From NCBI GenBank assembly GCA_947579605.1, contig OX388307.1, positions 20,251,237 through 20,315,236 of the forward strand: a stretch of 64,000 nucleotides of DNA. Reading direction: 5' to 3'. A program made the position numbers and the translations under genes. This DNA is from Athripsodes cinereus (Eukaryota; Arthropoda; Insecta; Trichoptera; Leptoceridae). Below are positions 35,091 to 44,200 of this stretch, piece after piece. Every line of letters starts with the position of its first letter. Within the stretch, counting starts at the first letter, position 1. Under the pieces are notes generated by a model. It had not been told where the DNA came from. It searched no databases and was given only the letters and a program-made list of their open reading frames with translations.

Positions 35091-35367
35091 ATGTGTTGTA
35101 TCTACTAATTCCTCAAAATTTCATCACAAAAATGATTGTGAGATATATATATATATAAGAATAGGTACAAATAAAATAATGTTATATATTTACACTGTAT
35201 CATATAACTAGGAGAGATGAAAATATGCACGGTAAAACACAAAAAACGCTCTCCTGAACAATTTACATTTAGGCAGATACGACTGTTAGTCAGAAGAGGG
35301 ACGATATTACCGGTGAGATATTGTATTGCATAACAATAGAATTAAACTGCGATAACAGCTTCTACTA

Positions 35368-35725
35368 CTACTATACCATGACGGCGTATGCCATAAGTGG
35401 GGTAGTCAGCAGACCGTCATTTCTGTGGTTTAAAAGATATTTTGAATGGGCGGCATAACTCTCGCTGAATTAAAAATGTGAATTGTCTCATTCATGATAC
35501 TTTACGAATATCAGCAACTACATGAAATTAACATGAATGATGTTCTCTCTGCGCCACCAAAAAAGTAAGATGTTAAGAATGGGTGGCAAGAATAATCGCA
35601 AGATTATAAAATATCTTCAGTTTATCGAACACCTGCCTGTTACAGGACACTTATGTTAATTTAAACTTACGAAAAAGAGTGGGAGAGCAATTCTTTGCCG
35701 AGTGCTCCACGGATAAGAGCAGCTA
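35368..35725 (-). repeat. SINE-like repeat with RTE-type 3' end, copy 5 (long)
   Basis: The longest copy: (TAC)n tail at 35360-35372, TATACCATGACGGCGTATGC, GTGGGGTAGTCAGCAGACC, then TTCTGTGGTTTAAAAGATAT (as in copy 4), CCTGCCTGTTACAGGACACT and GAAAAAGAGTGGGAGAGC (as in copy 7 at 46.8-47.0 kb). In transcription sense (minus) the body precedes the CCCCAC...TGGTATA end. No clear A and B boxes are visible, so SINE status is inferred from the tail and dispersal. Confidence 0.65.
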
Positions 35726-36491
35726 CGGTAGCAAATAGCCTAATTACTCCTAATAAGGTCAAAACAATTGTTTTGTTATAACTTCTCAGAATATTTTCGC
35801 ATCATTTATTCCGTCATCTGAATAGCGATTTACTTTTCATATAATTCAACTGAAGTATCTTAATCCAACGTTGTTCTCATGTTAATTGAGGCATCCAATT
35901 CACATCAATAAATTTGGCTCAATTTGGATTTAGCTTTCAAAATTTTGGAAATGAAAGCCGTTATTGACAATAAAATGCGTAGTATAAAGTTATAATTTTA
36001 AATCCTGTGAATTAATACAAATATATTCTGATTTGTGTATTATTGTACAGTATAATTATTATGTCTATTTCTTACGAAACGGTCAAAAGTAACTCTCACC
36101 GCAATTGACAAAAAAAAAATACTTTGCTAAGTTACAGAAAATATTGTTTTTTTGTCGCATAAAGTTTTCGTTCCGAACTCTATTTTTTTTTATGAAAAGA
36201 ACGTACACATTGTTTTTTATTAATTTGTTTAATTCATATATACTTCAAACAGCAATCAAGATTGTTGGTACGATAAATGGCATAGATGAATAACTTTTCA
36301 TGGATGTGGAAAACAATTAACGCATGTATTACACTTTATGGAATTATTACAGAGTATGGAAATATTATGTATAGGTACTTTAAAACACTAGATATGTGAC
36401 ATAAAACTATCATGAAATATTATCTTAAATATTCTGTATTATTCTTTTATTTCATTTTATTTCGCAAACAGGCAGTTATGGGCAAAATTAA
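35726..36491. other. AT-rich DNA, no feature seen
   Basis: The frame at 36105-36293 is a lysine- and phenylalanine-rich chance frame. Nothing else is supported. Confidence 0.4.
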
Positions 36492-36500
36492 TAATATATA
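36492..36500. repeat. 9-bp target duplication of the fold-back element, left
   Basis: TAATATATA, repeated exactly at 39704-39712. Its AT-richness makes chance agreement less unlikely than for a mixed sequence. Confidence 0.7.
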
Positions 36501-36620
36501 GGTTATTCTTATTCGCACGGCGTGCGAATAATATTTCTTCCTTATTCGCACACTACCGTGCGAATAAGAGGTAAATATTATTCGCACGGCGCAGCTATAT
36601 CAAGCCAAAGTGACATACGT
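36501..36620 (+). repeat. Left tip: palindrome cluster of TTATTCGCAC
   Basis: Three palindromic or half-palindromic blocks follow each other: TTATTCGCACGGCGTGCGAA at 36509, CTTATTCGCACACTACCG and its return at 36541-36570, and ATTATTCGCACGGCGCAGC at 36578-36596. The right tip (39585-39703) repeats this inverted and almost unchanged. Such a tip could bind a transposase as multiple sites or form cruciforms. Confidence 0.8.
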
Positions 36621-36634
36621 CGAGATGTATGATA

Positions 36635-37016
36635 ATTTTTTTTTTTTTTATTTGTTACTCTTAATTTCGATTTGTAACAATCAACCTTTATGTATGTATA
36701 TCGTTAAACTAAAAACTATGTGTATGTAGTATTTTTCATCATTTTATCAGACTATTTGGCGTGTTTTCTTATATATTTTGACATAAAAAAACTCCAAGTG
36801 TAATATTTGTATGAAAAAAATTCTTGATATTTTTATTTGTTAGTCTTAATTTCGATCTGCAACAATCAACCTTTATGTATCTACATCTTAAAACTAATAA
36901 GTATGTGTATTTAGTAATTTTTCATCATTTTATGAGACTATTTGGCGTGTTTTCTTATATATTTTGACCTAAAAACACTCCAAGTGTAATATTTGTATGA
37001 AAAAATTGTGAAATTT
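36635..37016 (+). repeat. Left array: two ~185-bp units
   Basis: Each unit contains CTTAATTTCGAT, CAACAATCAACCTTTATGTA, TTTTTCATCATTTTAT, AGACTATTTGGCGTGTTTTC, TTATATATTTTGAC and CTCCAAGTGTAATATTTGTA. The TTAATTTCGA landmark recurs at 36661 and 36845, giving the period. Confidence 0.85.
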
Positions 37017-37091
37017 AGGAGGAGGAGGACAATAACATAGCATCTTATAGAATTTGAACTGACAATTTTAAATTATAAATGTAGACAAGGC

Positions 37092-37312
37092 TATACCTAC
37101 TATACTATACCCTCACGCCGTGTCCCAGGTGGGGTAGGCAAAGAGAACGGAACGCCTTGTTGATCTTTCCTTACATATCTCTTTCGCTTCCTCTACATTC
37201 AACCAGTTTCTCATACATGCACGCCGATTCATCTTACTTAAGACGCGACCGTCCTTGAGAATTTGATCCACGTGGTCAAGCCACGTAGTTCTTGGACATA
37301 GATTGGTTATAG
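37092..37312 (-). mobile_element. RTE-type LINE fragment, 13-bp target duplication
   Basis: On the minus strand it encodes PRTTWLDHVDQILKDGRVLS, then NRRACMRNWLNVEEAK and SVLFAYPTWDTA, matching the 3' end of the copy at 37365-38027 in the opposite direction. ATGTAGACAAGGC lies on both sides (37079-37091 and 37313-37325). The tail at the left is TATACTATA. The 78-codon minus frame 37113-37349 runs through it into flanking DNA. Confidence 0.85.
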
Positions 37313-37364
37313 ATGTAGACAAGGCAATTGAATGAAAAATGAAATACAAATATTATAAGATGTT

Positions 37365-38014
37365 TGGAGCAAGTGGACGAATATGTTTATTTAGGAAGTA
37401 TGTTTGTAAGGGATGGTAGGTACGAAAGGGACATTGAAAAAAGAAAAGTGGCTGGTGCGAGAGTGAACGGTGCACTTCGATCTATTGTTAGCAATAGCAA
37501 TGTCTCGAACATGGCTTAAATGCTGGTGCACAACGCCATCCTCGTACCGACACTGATGTATGCAAGCGAGACTTGGACATGGCTGAAGAAGGACGAGAGT
37601 GGAATAAATGCAGTGGAGATGCGATCACTGAGAAGAATGGTAGGTAAAACATTGCGTGATAGAGTAAGAAATGAGGATATTAGAAGAATGAGTGGATGCA
37701 AGAGGAGTGTTGTTGATAGAATGCGTGTAAATAAATTGAGATGGTTTGGTCATGTGGAGCGAATGGATGGTGTAAGATTGACGAAGAGGGTGTATTTAGC
37801 TGAAAGAGAGGGTGTGAGGAAGCGCGGGCGTCCGAGAACCACGTGGCTTAACCACGTGGATCAAATTCTCAAGGACGGTCGCGTGTTAAGTAAGAGGAAT
37901 CGGCGTGCATGTATGAGAAACTGGATGAATGTAGAGGAAGCGAAAGAAGTATGTAAGGATAGAGCGACATGGCGTTCCGTTCTCTCTGCCTACCCCACCT
38001 GGGACACGGCGTGA
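37365..38014 (+). pseudogene. RTE ORF2 C-terminal fragment with one nonsense codon
   Basis: One continuous frame runs from EQVDEYVYLGSMFVRDGRYE through KRKVAGARVNGALRS, then meets a TAA stop at 37517-37519. It resumes as MLVHNAILVPTLMYASETW, NKLRWFGHVERM, KRGRPRTTWLNHVDQILKD and WRSVLSAYPTWDTA. Except for that stop and missing upstream RT, it aligns with the 31889-32611 frame. The apparent 164-codon gene starting at 37520 is thus only the part after the stop. Confidence 0.8.
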
Positions 38015-38027
38015 GGGTATAGTATAG
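37365..38027 (+). mobile_element. RTE-type LINE, 663 bp, 11-bp target duplication
   Basis: The copy begins within the region just before YLGS and ends CACGGCGTGAGGGTATAG then a (TATAG)n tail. TATAAGATGTT occurs at 37354-37364 and 38028-38038. It lies 40 bp from the oppositely oriented fragment at 37092-37312, so the two are independent insertions next to each other, both inside the fold-back element. Confidence 0.85.
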
Positions 38028-38407
38028 TATAAGATGTTACTGTAAGATGAAATTTTCATTAATAGGTACTATATATTACCTTTTTCCAAGAATTTCTCCT
38101 AACTAATACTTACAATAATAATATCCTATTTGGTTCTTAGTGAAAAGAATAAAATAAATAAATAAATAAAATGTTGTACCATTCTTAAGAGTATTTCCAA
38201 TGCAACATGTAGGTACCTACCTACCTAATTTATTTATTTATTTATAATAATATACACGGCTTACGCCTTTTATACACAGTGTTTATAAATAATAGTATGT
38301 ACCTACAATACTACTACCATATCATATCATAATTCAAAATAAATCAGTTATGGGTAATTGTCTTTCTTAGGTGTCAGATATGATAATAAACTCTTATAAA
38401 TATGCTA
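38028..38407. other. AT-rich interior of the fold-back element
   Basis: It contains an AATAAATAAATAAATAAA run at 38152-38169 and the inverse ATTTATTTATTTATAATAAT run at 38228-38249, flanking CCTACCTACC. These may be tails of older retroposed pieces in opposite orientation. No coding frame. Confidence 0.4.
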
Positions 38408-38784
38408 AAAAAGAGTGAAGAATGAGGATATCAGGAAAATGAGCGGATGCGAGAAGAGTGTTGTGGATAGAAGGCGCGTAAATAAGTTACGATGGTTTGG
38501 ACATGTTGAGCGAATGCAAGATGAAAGAATGACGAAGAGGATGTATGAAAGATGAGATGCGAGGAAGCGCGGAAGGCCAAGAACCACGTTGCTTGAGCAC
38601 GTGGATCAAATCCTAAAGAACGGCCGCGTGTTGAGTAAGAGAAATCGGCGAACATATGTGAGAAACTGGATGAATGTGGAGGAAGCGAAAGAAGTATGTA
38701 AGGATAGATCTATATGGCGTTCCGGTCTCTCTGCCTACCCCTCCGGGGACACGGCGTGAGGGTATAGATAGATATAGATTGATT
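38408..38784 (+). mobile_element. RTE-type LINE fragment, third insertion in the fold-back
   Basis: It encodes VKNEDIRKMSGCEKSVVDRR, NKLRWFGHVERMQDERMTKR, a TGA stop, ARKRGRPRTTLLEHVDQILK, and WRSGLSAYPSGDTA before the GTGAGGGTATAGATAGATA tail. ATATGCT at 38400-38406 and 38785-38791 may be the target duplication (9 of 10 if the next AAA/CAA is included), weaker than for its neighbours. The minus-strand frames over it are shadows. Confidence 0.75.
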
Positions 38785-38789
38785 ATATG

Positions 38790-38985
38790 CTCAATATATA
38801 GTGTACGGCCTTCCTTGCCTTTGCTGCGGGTCACCATCGAACCATCTGAAGCGCACCCCGTGCTAGCACCCACACTAGCATACGTCATTGTTTCCACCAA
38901 GGAAGCCGTTCTGAGGAGGGACCATGCTCCACGCACCCACAGGTGGTCCGCCTGCTCAGAGGTAACACACAGATGACACAGACAC
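38790..38985. other. GC-richer island inside the fold-back element
   Basis: About 190 bp (TGTACGGCCTTCCTTGCC ... GGTGGTCC ... CACAGATGACACAGACACTG) stand out from the AT-rich surroundings. Open frames exist on both strands (plus 38674-38976; minus 38613-38936), but they run into the LINE fragment and show no motif. It could be the last piece of the element's own internal region, or a captured fragment. Confidence 0.35.
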
Positions 38986-38989
38986 TGGT

Positions 38990-39560
38990 ATATTAATAAA
39001 ATTTCACAATTTTTTAATACAAATATAACACTTGGAGTGTTTTTAGGTCAAAATATATAAGAAAACACGCCAAATAGTCTGATAAAATGATAAAAAATTA
39101 CTATATACACATAGTTATTAGTTTTACGATATAGATACATAAAGGTTGATTGTTAGAAATCGAAATTAAGAGTAACAAATACAAATTTAAAGATTTTTTT
39201 CATACAAATATTACACTTGGAGTGTTTTTAGGTCAAAATATATAAGAAAACACGCCAAATAGTCTCATAAAAGGATGAAAAATTACTATATACACATACT
39301 AATTAGTTTTAAGATGTAGATACATGAAGGTTGATTGTTGCAGATCGAAATTAAGACTAACAAATAAAAATATCAAGAATTTTTTTCATACAAATATCAC
39401 ACTTGGAGTGTTTTTATGTCAAAATATATAAGAAAACACGCCAAATAGTCTGATAAAATTATGAAAAATTACTATATACACATAGTTATTAGTTTTACGA
39501 TATAGATATAAAAATGTTGATTGTTACAGGCCGAAATTAAGACTTACAATTTAAAAAAAT
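38990..39560 (-). repeat. Right array: three ~185-bp units
   Basis: Inverted relative to the left array. The CGAAATTAAG landmark recurs at 39161, 39346 and 39532. Units agree with the left units at most positions; small differences (for example CCTAAAAACAC versus CATAAAAAAAC) might show which units exchanged sequence. Confidence 0.85.
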
Positions 39561-39584
39561 AAAAAAAATATATCATTCTCTTGA

Positions 39585-39703
39585 CGTATGTCACTTTGGC
39601 TTGATATGGCTGCGCCGTGCGAATAATATTTACCTCTTATTCGCACGGTAGTGTGCGAATAAGGATGAAATATTATTCGCACGCCGTGCGAATAAGACCA
39701 ACC
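39585..39703 (-). repeat. Right tip: palindrome cluster
   Basis: Inverted copy of 36501-36620: GACGTATGTCACTTTGGCTT, GCGCCGTGCGAATAATATTT, TTATTCGCACGGTAGTGTGC, GCACGCCGTGCGAATAAG, ending ACCAACC. It differs from the left tip mainly in GACCAACC versus GAATAACC at the very end. Confidence 0.8.
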
Positions 39704-39712
39704 TAATATATA
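39704..39712. repeat. 9-bp target duplication of the fold-back element, right
   Basis: TAATATATA, exact copy of 36492-36500. Confidence 0.7.
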
Positions 39713-42236
39713 ATAAATGAATTTACGAATCAATAAATCAGCTACATTTGTCTATTTTATAGATAAATTTGTATTAACGAACAAAATATACAGTTCAGAG
39801 AATCACATGTAGCATACTGATGATACAATATCCTGAATGCAGTGTATTGTTAAGAGTTGAAACTCCAAATACTGCATTGTGGTAAACGCTATCCTTAACA
39901 CATATGTTTGGAATTGTAATAACAAATATTCCTATAATATATCACTGTAAATGAACCTCTAATGGTATCCTACATTATCTTGCTCTTGGAAATCGTAATA
40001 ACGTCTAAAATTATTACAATTTACATCAATTTTCAAGAAAGCATTTACAAGTACAATGAACGAATGATAAATATGGTAGCAACATCTTATGACATCGAAT
40101 GAATATTTGGATTTGGAACACTATTGACACAGTACAATTTACACGTGAAACATAAATGGCTCACAAAACAGAGCCACATTTCTTTTTTTCGTTCAATTAT
40201 ACGCTTTTGACAAATCTAGACATTGTTCATCTTTCACCTTTCCCCCAAGAATTTTCTACTCGTTCCGCTCTTTGATCTGGTAGAATGCCAACGATATTTT
40301 ATTTGTGTGAAATGGTAAATGCTACAAAATGTTTGTTATATGTACATATATAAGCACATAAATGTATTACAAATAATACCTACGAGTGGGTGTGTACTTT
40401 AACCAAACACACCGGTCTGACAGAGTGGTGTGGATTTTCAGCGCCTTGCTGAAAGGTTTGATATTATACGTATTCAACTCTACAATCCAATACCAATATT
40501 AAATACCATGGGAATACTTAATATCATCGACGTTATATCATATTATTATTATTGGATTTTCTCGGTGCATTTTTCCACTTCAATGTCACAAAATGTTACT
40601 AAAAATAAAAATAAAATGTTAAGTATTTAAAATAAAAATAAACGATCATAGTACGATACGTAGAAAAATTAATCTAAGTATGGAAAACTGCAATAAACTC
40701 TTACACATCATCTTATTTAAAACGTAAATGCATTTTGTGAATTTGATCAGGAACAAAAATGTAATTCAGTATAAATTCACATTTCACTTCTAATCTTATC
40801 TTTTACTCAATGTAAAATACAAAAGAAAAAAGTTCCAGAAATCGTATTCTATTATCTACACCACAACATTATATAAAATTTATTTAGTTTTATCTTACAC
40901 GATTCACCGTAGAAAAGAAATGTTTCATTACACTAAATAATAAAGCTTTTAGAACGGAAGTAGAGAAAAGTGTCTGAAATTAACAGTTTCCTGAAAACAA
41001 TCTACGAAGATAATACTGATTCTTCATTAGTTCACTTTCTTGAATTCTATGGCGTTAATTTTAAAGCCGCGTAAGTTACACAAGCATAATGTAAGTATAG
41101 AAAGCATCTCCGTTTAAACGTTGACTGTTTTTGTGTTTCGAGAAGGCAATGTATTCTGTTTATGAATAACTCACTATGGTATTGTAGAAATTAAAACTAT
41201 AATATTGTCGCTAAAAAAATGGTTAGAATTTGCTTATATATAAAACTCCTACCATAGCATACATGATGTAACATACATGCACGATAAGATATAATAACAA
41301 TTTCTTAAAGAAATGAAGAAAATATGTAGTTTGATATACCTAATTTCAAGAGATGAGAATATGAACAAAATATGTATTTCTATATTAAGGTAGGCATAGG
41401 TAATTTCACGTATTAACCTATCTAAGAATTAGAAAGATGACAGAAAATAAAAATGTATCTCACACGCCTAAACCATTATATATTTTTCAGATTTTCATAA
41501 AGAACGTTTGTATATTATTTAATAATTTAAGTAATTTAAAAAAATAATAACCCAGATTTATTCTATAATAATTCTTAACAAAAATCATTTTTGTTACCTG
41601 AGTTCATCAAGAATAAAATGAAACTTATAATAAATGCGTTGATTCAAAACCAAAAGAAAGTTTGGTAAATTGAATTATTTTAGTTAGACCATTATATTGG
41701 ATAACTTTTCAGGCAATATGATTTAGGTGAACTAGAGTAAAAACCACTATAATAATGTTGAAACTACAAGTAGATATTTATACGAAGAGGCGAAAGCGAA
41801 GGGAAGGTGATGACCCAATTTATTTTCAGGAAACGATTTTACTGTCATTTCATACTTTATTTTATCTATGACAATTATTACACAATTGAGGAATTCAGTT
41901 CCCAAATTCACTCCTAGTCGATTGAATGATTATAGTGCGAGTTTTAGAAAGATAGTTATTACTTTAAAAAAGAGGTTTAGTTTTTTTATAGGTTACATCT
42001 TCTCTTTATTGAATTTCATACTATACATTATCAGTCTATTTCATTACTAAGTATTTATATTATATATATTCTATCCAATGATAGTGATAAATTACGTACC
42101 GAAAAAAACCACAAATACCATTAATTATATAATGAAATGAATAATATTTAGGTATAATATTGTTTATTTATTTATTCATTATTTACTGGATTTTGATTTC
42201 ATACAATTTCATAGAATGTATACATTCAAATTAAAT
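39713..42236. other. AT-rich DNA, no feature seen
   Basis: The frames at 40430-40630 and 41868-42050 have no recognisable motif. No repeat structure is seen. Confidence 0.4.
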
Positions 42237-42238
42237 AC

Positions 42239-42292
42239 AGAGGGTGAGTTTATCGCAAAGGCGCGATCTCTTCCAACTAACCCAAGTTTAGT
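42239..42292 (+). repeat. Dispersed repeat GAGGG(T/C)(G/A)AGTTTAT, copy 1
   Basis: It reads AGGGTGAGTTTATCGCAAAG, GCGCGATCTCTTCCAACTAA, CCCAAG. It recurs inverted at 57466-57515. A hammerhead-like motif lies just downstream here and also near the second copy, so both may belong to one kind of retroelement terminal region, although the relative orientation differs. Confidence 0.6.
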
Positions 42293-42319
42293 GCTACTAT
42301 TAAGTATAACTAACACGTG

Positions 42320-42355
42320 ACCAGTTTCGCGAACTCCAAGTTTACATCATCAGGT
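42320..42355 (-). ncRNA. Hammerhead-like core with canonical CTGATGA and GAAAC
   Basis: On the minus strand CTGATGA is followed by a stem around AACT/AGTT with a TGG loop (one mismatch further down), then CGCGAAACTGGTCACG. Both conserved core boxes (CUGAUGA and GAAA) are intact, which makes this the best candidate of the five in the window. A stem III and a cleavage triplet were not established by eye. Confidence 0.4.
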
Positions 42356-42537
42356 GCTGATCTATCCTGTATAGACACATTAATAAATATTAATAATTTG
42401 AAATGAAATTTGACGAAGTATATACCGATACAATCAATCAAATACCACAAATTATAGTACCTACTATATTCTTACAGGAAATTACGAGTTAATATATTTT
42501 ACAATAGGTAAGAACTTACTTTTCACTCGAATTAGAT

Positions 42538-42547
42538 ATTGTATATA
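42538..42547. repeat. 10-bp target duplication, left
   Basis: ATTGTATATA, exact copy at 43057-43066. Confidence 0.7.
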
Positions 42548-43056
42548 TAGTGTTGTGGAATTCTCAAGAAATAATTTTTCGAGAAATTTAGTAGAGAATT
42601 TTTTTTTATTTTTTTTTTATTTTTTATTTAACAGTATAATAATAATAAATACTTTATTCAATCAATCAATAACAATGTACAAATGTTGAGACAATTTATC
42701 ACCAATATGGCTACAATCAATTATGGAAACAAAAAAATGTTAGGTACCTACATAAAAAAAGTGCTAATAACTGATGAAAAATCTTGATGTTTGACACCCC
42801 ACATGCCCATATTTTAGTTAAAAAATTGCAGGTACGTACATGGAAAAAAGTGTTAATAACCTCTGATTTGGGCCTTAATCAGCCCCACAATTTTTTGGAT
42901 CAATCAGGTTGGCTACGAAGTGTACTGGGCGAAAGGTCACAATACTACTAAGAAAAAATATGGAGAAAATTTCTCTTCCATCAGAGGAGAAATTCTCGGA
43001 GAAATTTCTCGTTCTCGAGAAATTTCTTTGGTGAATTTTCTCTTCTCACATCACTA
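42548..43056. mobile_element. MITE, TAGTGWTGTG ends, 509 bp
   Basis: The left end reads TAGTGTTGTGGAATTCTCAA and the right end, inverted, TAGTGATGTGAGAAGAGAAA. Behind both ends come arrays of TTCTC/GAGAA words (for example GAGAAATTTCTCGTTCTCGA at 42999) that could pair. Ten-base direct repeats flank it; since the site is AT-rich the true duplication may be 8 bp, which would fit a hAT-like element. The interior holds T-runs at 42600-42630 and an (AAT)n run, and no transposase. Confidence 0.7.
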
Positions 43057-43066
43057 ATTGTATATA
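43057..43066. repeat. 10-bp target duplication, right
   Basis: ATTGTATATA, exact copy of 42538-42547. Confidence 0.7.
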
Positions 43067-43562
43067 ATGATACATTTTTGAAATTTCGATAACTGATTTT
43101 CCAAATTTGTCTCAAATATACAAATTCATATTTTGCTGAGAGCAGACTATACCGATATGACGACTCAAATAATATTATTTCAGGTGATTTTGTTAAAATA
43201 AAATCTCAAGAAGTCATTCGAATTTTATGTACATATTTCTACTTTATGTTAGAAATAATAATAATGGCGAAAATGTCCGCCATACAATAATCAACAGAAT
43301 CATTATCGTTTATTGGATAACTCGCTGGGTTCAAATGATCGTAAATCATTCGGAATTTAATTATGTTACCTTCCAAATGTAATGATTATCATTAATGAGA
43401 AAAGGAAAGCGTCCCTAAAGACATTTATTGGGGTTTGATTGTACTATTATGACACTGTTTTGAAATCTTTTGGGAATATTATTAGATAGCATGCACTGAT
43501 AATATCCGATTGACTGGATTTAGATAATGAAAACATTTACGAGACATTAATTTCCCAATAAT
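43067..43562. other. AT-rich DNA, no feature seen
   Basis: Nothing recognisable between the MITE and the next SINE-like copy. Confidence 0.4.
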
Positions 43563-43662
43563 TATACCATCACGGCATCCTCCATAACTGACAAATCAAT
43601 CGCCTATGATAAACATGCATGTCACTCTCTCCGCATGCCAATAAAAGTAATAAAATCAAGAT
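43563..43662 (-). repeat. SINE-like repeat with RTE-type 3' end, copy 6
   Basis: It reads ATTATACCATCACGGCATCC, then GATAAACATGCATGTCACTC, TCTCCGCATGCCAATAAAAG. The AGTGGGGTAGCCAGCAG segment is partly lost. The (ATC)n repeat at 43668 follows immediately. Confidence 0.65.
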
Positions 43663-43667
43663 AATAT

Positions 43668-43861
43668 TTGTAACAATTATTAATACCTTCAATTGGAACT
43701 CAAATAAAATTCTCGTGTGATTTCTCGTCAAATTTGTGACAAGTGTTTTCAAAATTTTATAATAGTTAAATAAGAATAATAGGCGCCCTTGAGACGGTCT
43801 AGGGACTGTTAAACGGCGTCAAAACAAAATCATCCATAATCATCATCATCATCATCATCAT
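43668..43861 (+). repeat. Dispersed repeat with (ATC)n end, copy 2
   Basis: Aligns with 24041-24238 over its full length. The right end is a longer (CAT)n run (43840-43861) than in copy 1, as expected of a slippage-prone retroposon tail. Confidence 0.75.
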
Positions 43862-43993
43862 GAGCAGTGGTATACCGTATTGCCAAATTGAAGCAAAAGT
43901 CGAATACCTTATGCCTACGTGATCTTTTACAAATATCCACCTTTGTCAGGATTCTAAAAAAAGTAACAGAAGAAATAGAGACTTATTTCTTAC

Positions 43994-44200
43994 CTGTGGG
44001 CCTAGTCAAAACACATCTTAGCGTTACGTTTTCGTTCAAACGTGGACGACGTTGCGAGAATGCGTCAATTTTTGTAGCTACTAGTGTATTTTAGATACGA
44101 AAATTGTCGCGTTCTCGCAAGGTCGTCCACGTTTGAACGAAAACGAAACGAAAACGAAACGAAAACGTAACGCTAAAATGTGTTTTGACTAGGTCCACTG
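43994..44200. mobile_element. Palindromic MITE, family CAGTGGCCTA, copy 2
   Basis: The ends read CTGTGGGCCTAGTCAAAACA and, inverted, CAGTGGACCTAGTCAAAACA, and pair over nearly the whole element. GACGACGTTGCGAGAA and its return are shared with the copies at 23553 and 62874. The right arm carries a local triplication of AACGAAAACG (44138-44166), absent from the left arm. No target duplication is obvious. Confidence 0.8.

Larger units (their letters stand above)
36501..39703. mobile_element. Fold-back-type DNA element, 3.2 kb
   Basis: The outer ends read GGTTATTCTTATTCGCACGG (left) and, inverted, GGTTGGTCTTATTCGCACGG (right). Behind each end lies a cluster of palindromes based on TTATTCGCAC/GTGCGAATAA, then AGCCAAAGTGACATACGTC, then tandem ~185-bp units: two on the left (to about 37016), three on the right (from about 38990). 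Nine-base direct repeats flank the whole. Long inverted ends made of tandem repeats plus a 9-bp duplication are the known features of Foldback elements; Mutator-like elements also make 9-bp duplications. The centre carries three RTE LINE insertions and a GC-richer island; no transposase is seen. Confidence 0.8.

Noticed and set aside
34687..35108. Membrane-protein-like frame (LLLYILL-rich)
   Set aside because: The hydrophobic stretch is the translation of a T-rich repeat centre; the ends coincide with a dispersed repeat also found at 60 kb.
37079..37325. Twin-priming inversion explaining the two opposed RTE pieces
   Set aside because: The inverted piece includes the very 3' end and its own tail and has its own 13-bp duplication, so it is a separate insertion, not a 5' inversion of the neighbour.
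37520..38014. An independent 164-residue gene
   Set aside because: It is only the part of an RTE frame after a TAA stop at 37517-37519; the frame upstream continues the same LINE protein.
38613..38976. Host exon in the GC-rich island
   Set aside because: Open frames on both strands run into the RTE fragment and show no domain, splice context or codon pattern that I can support.
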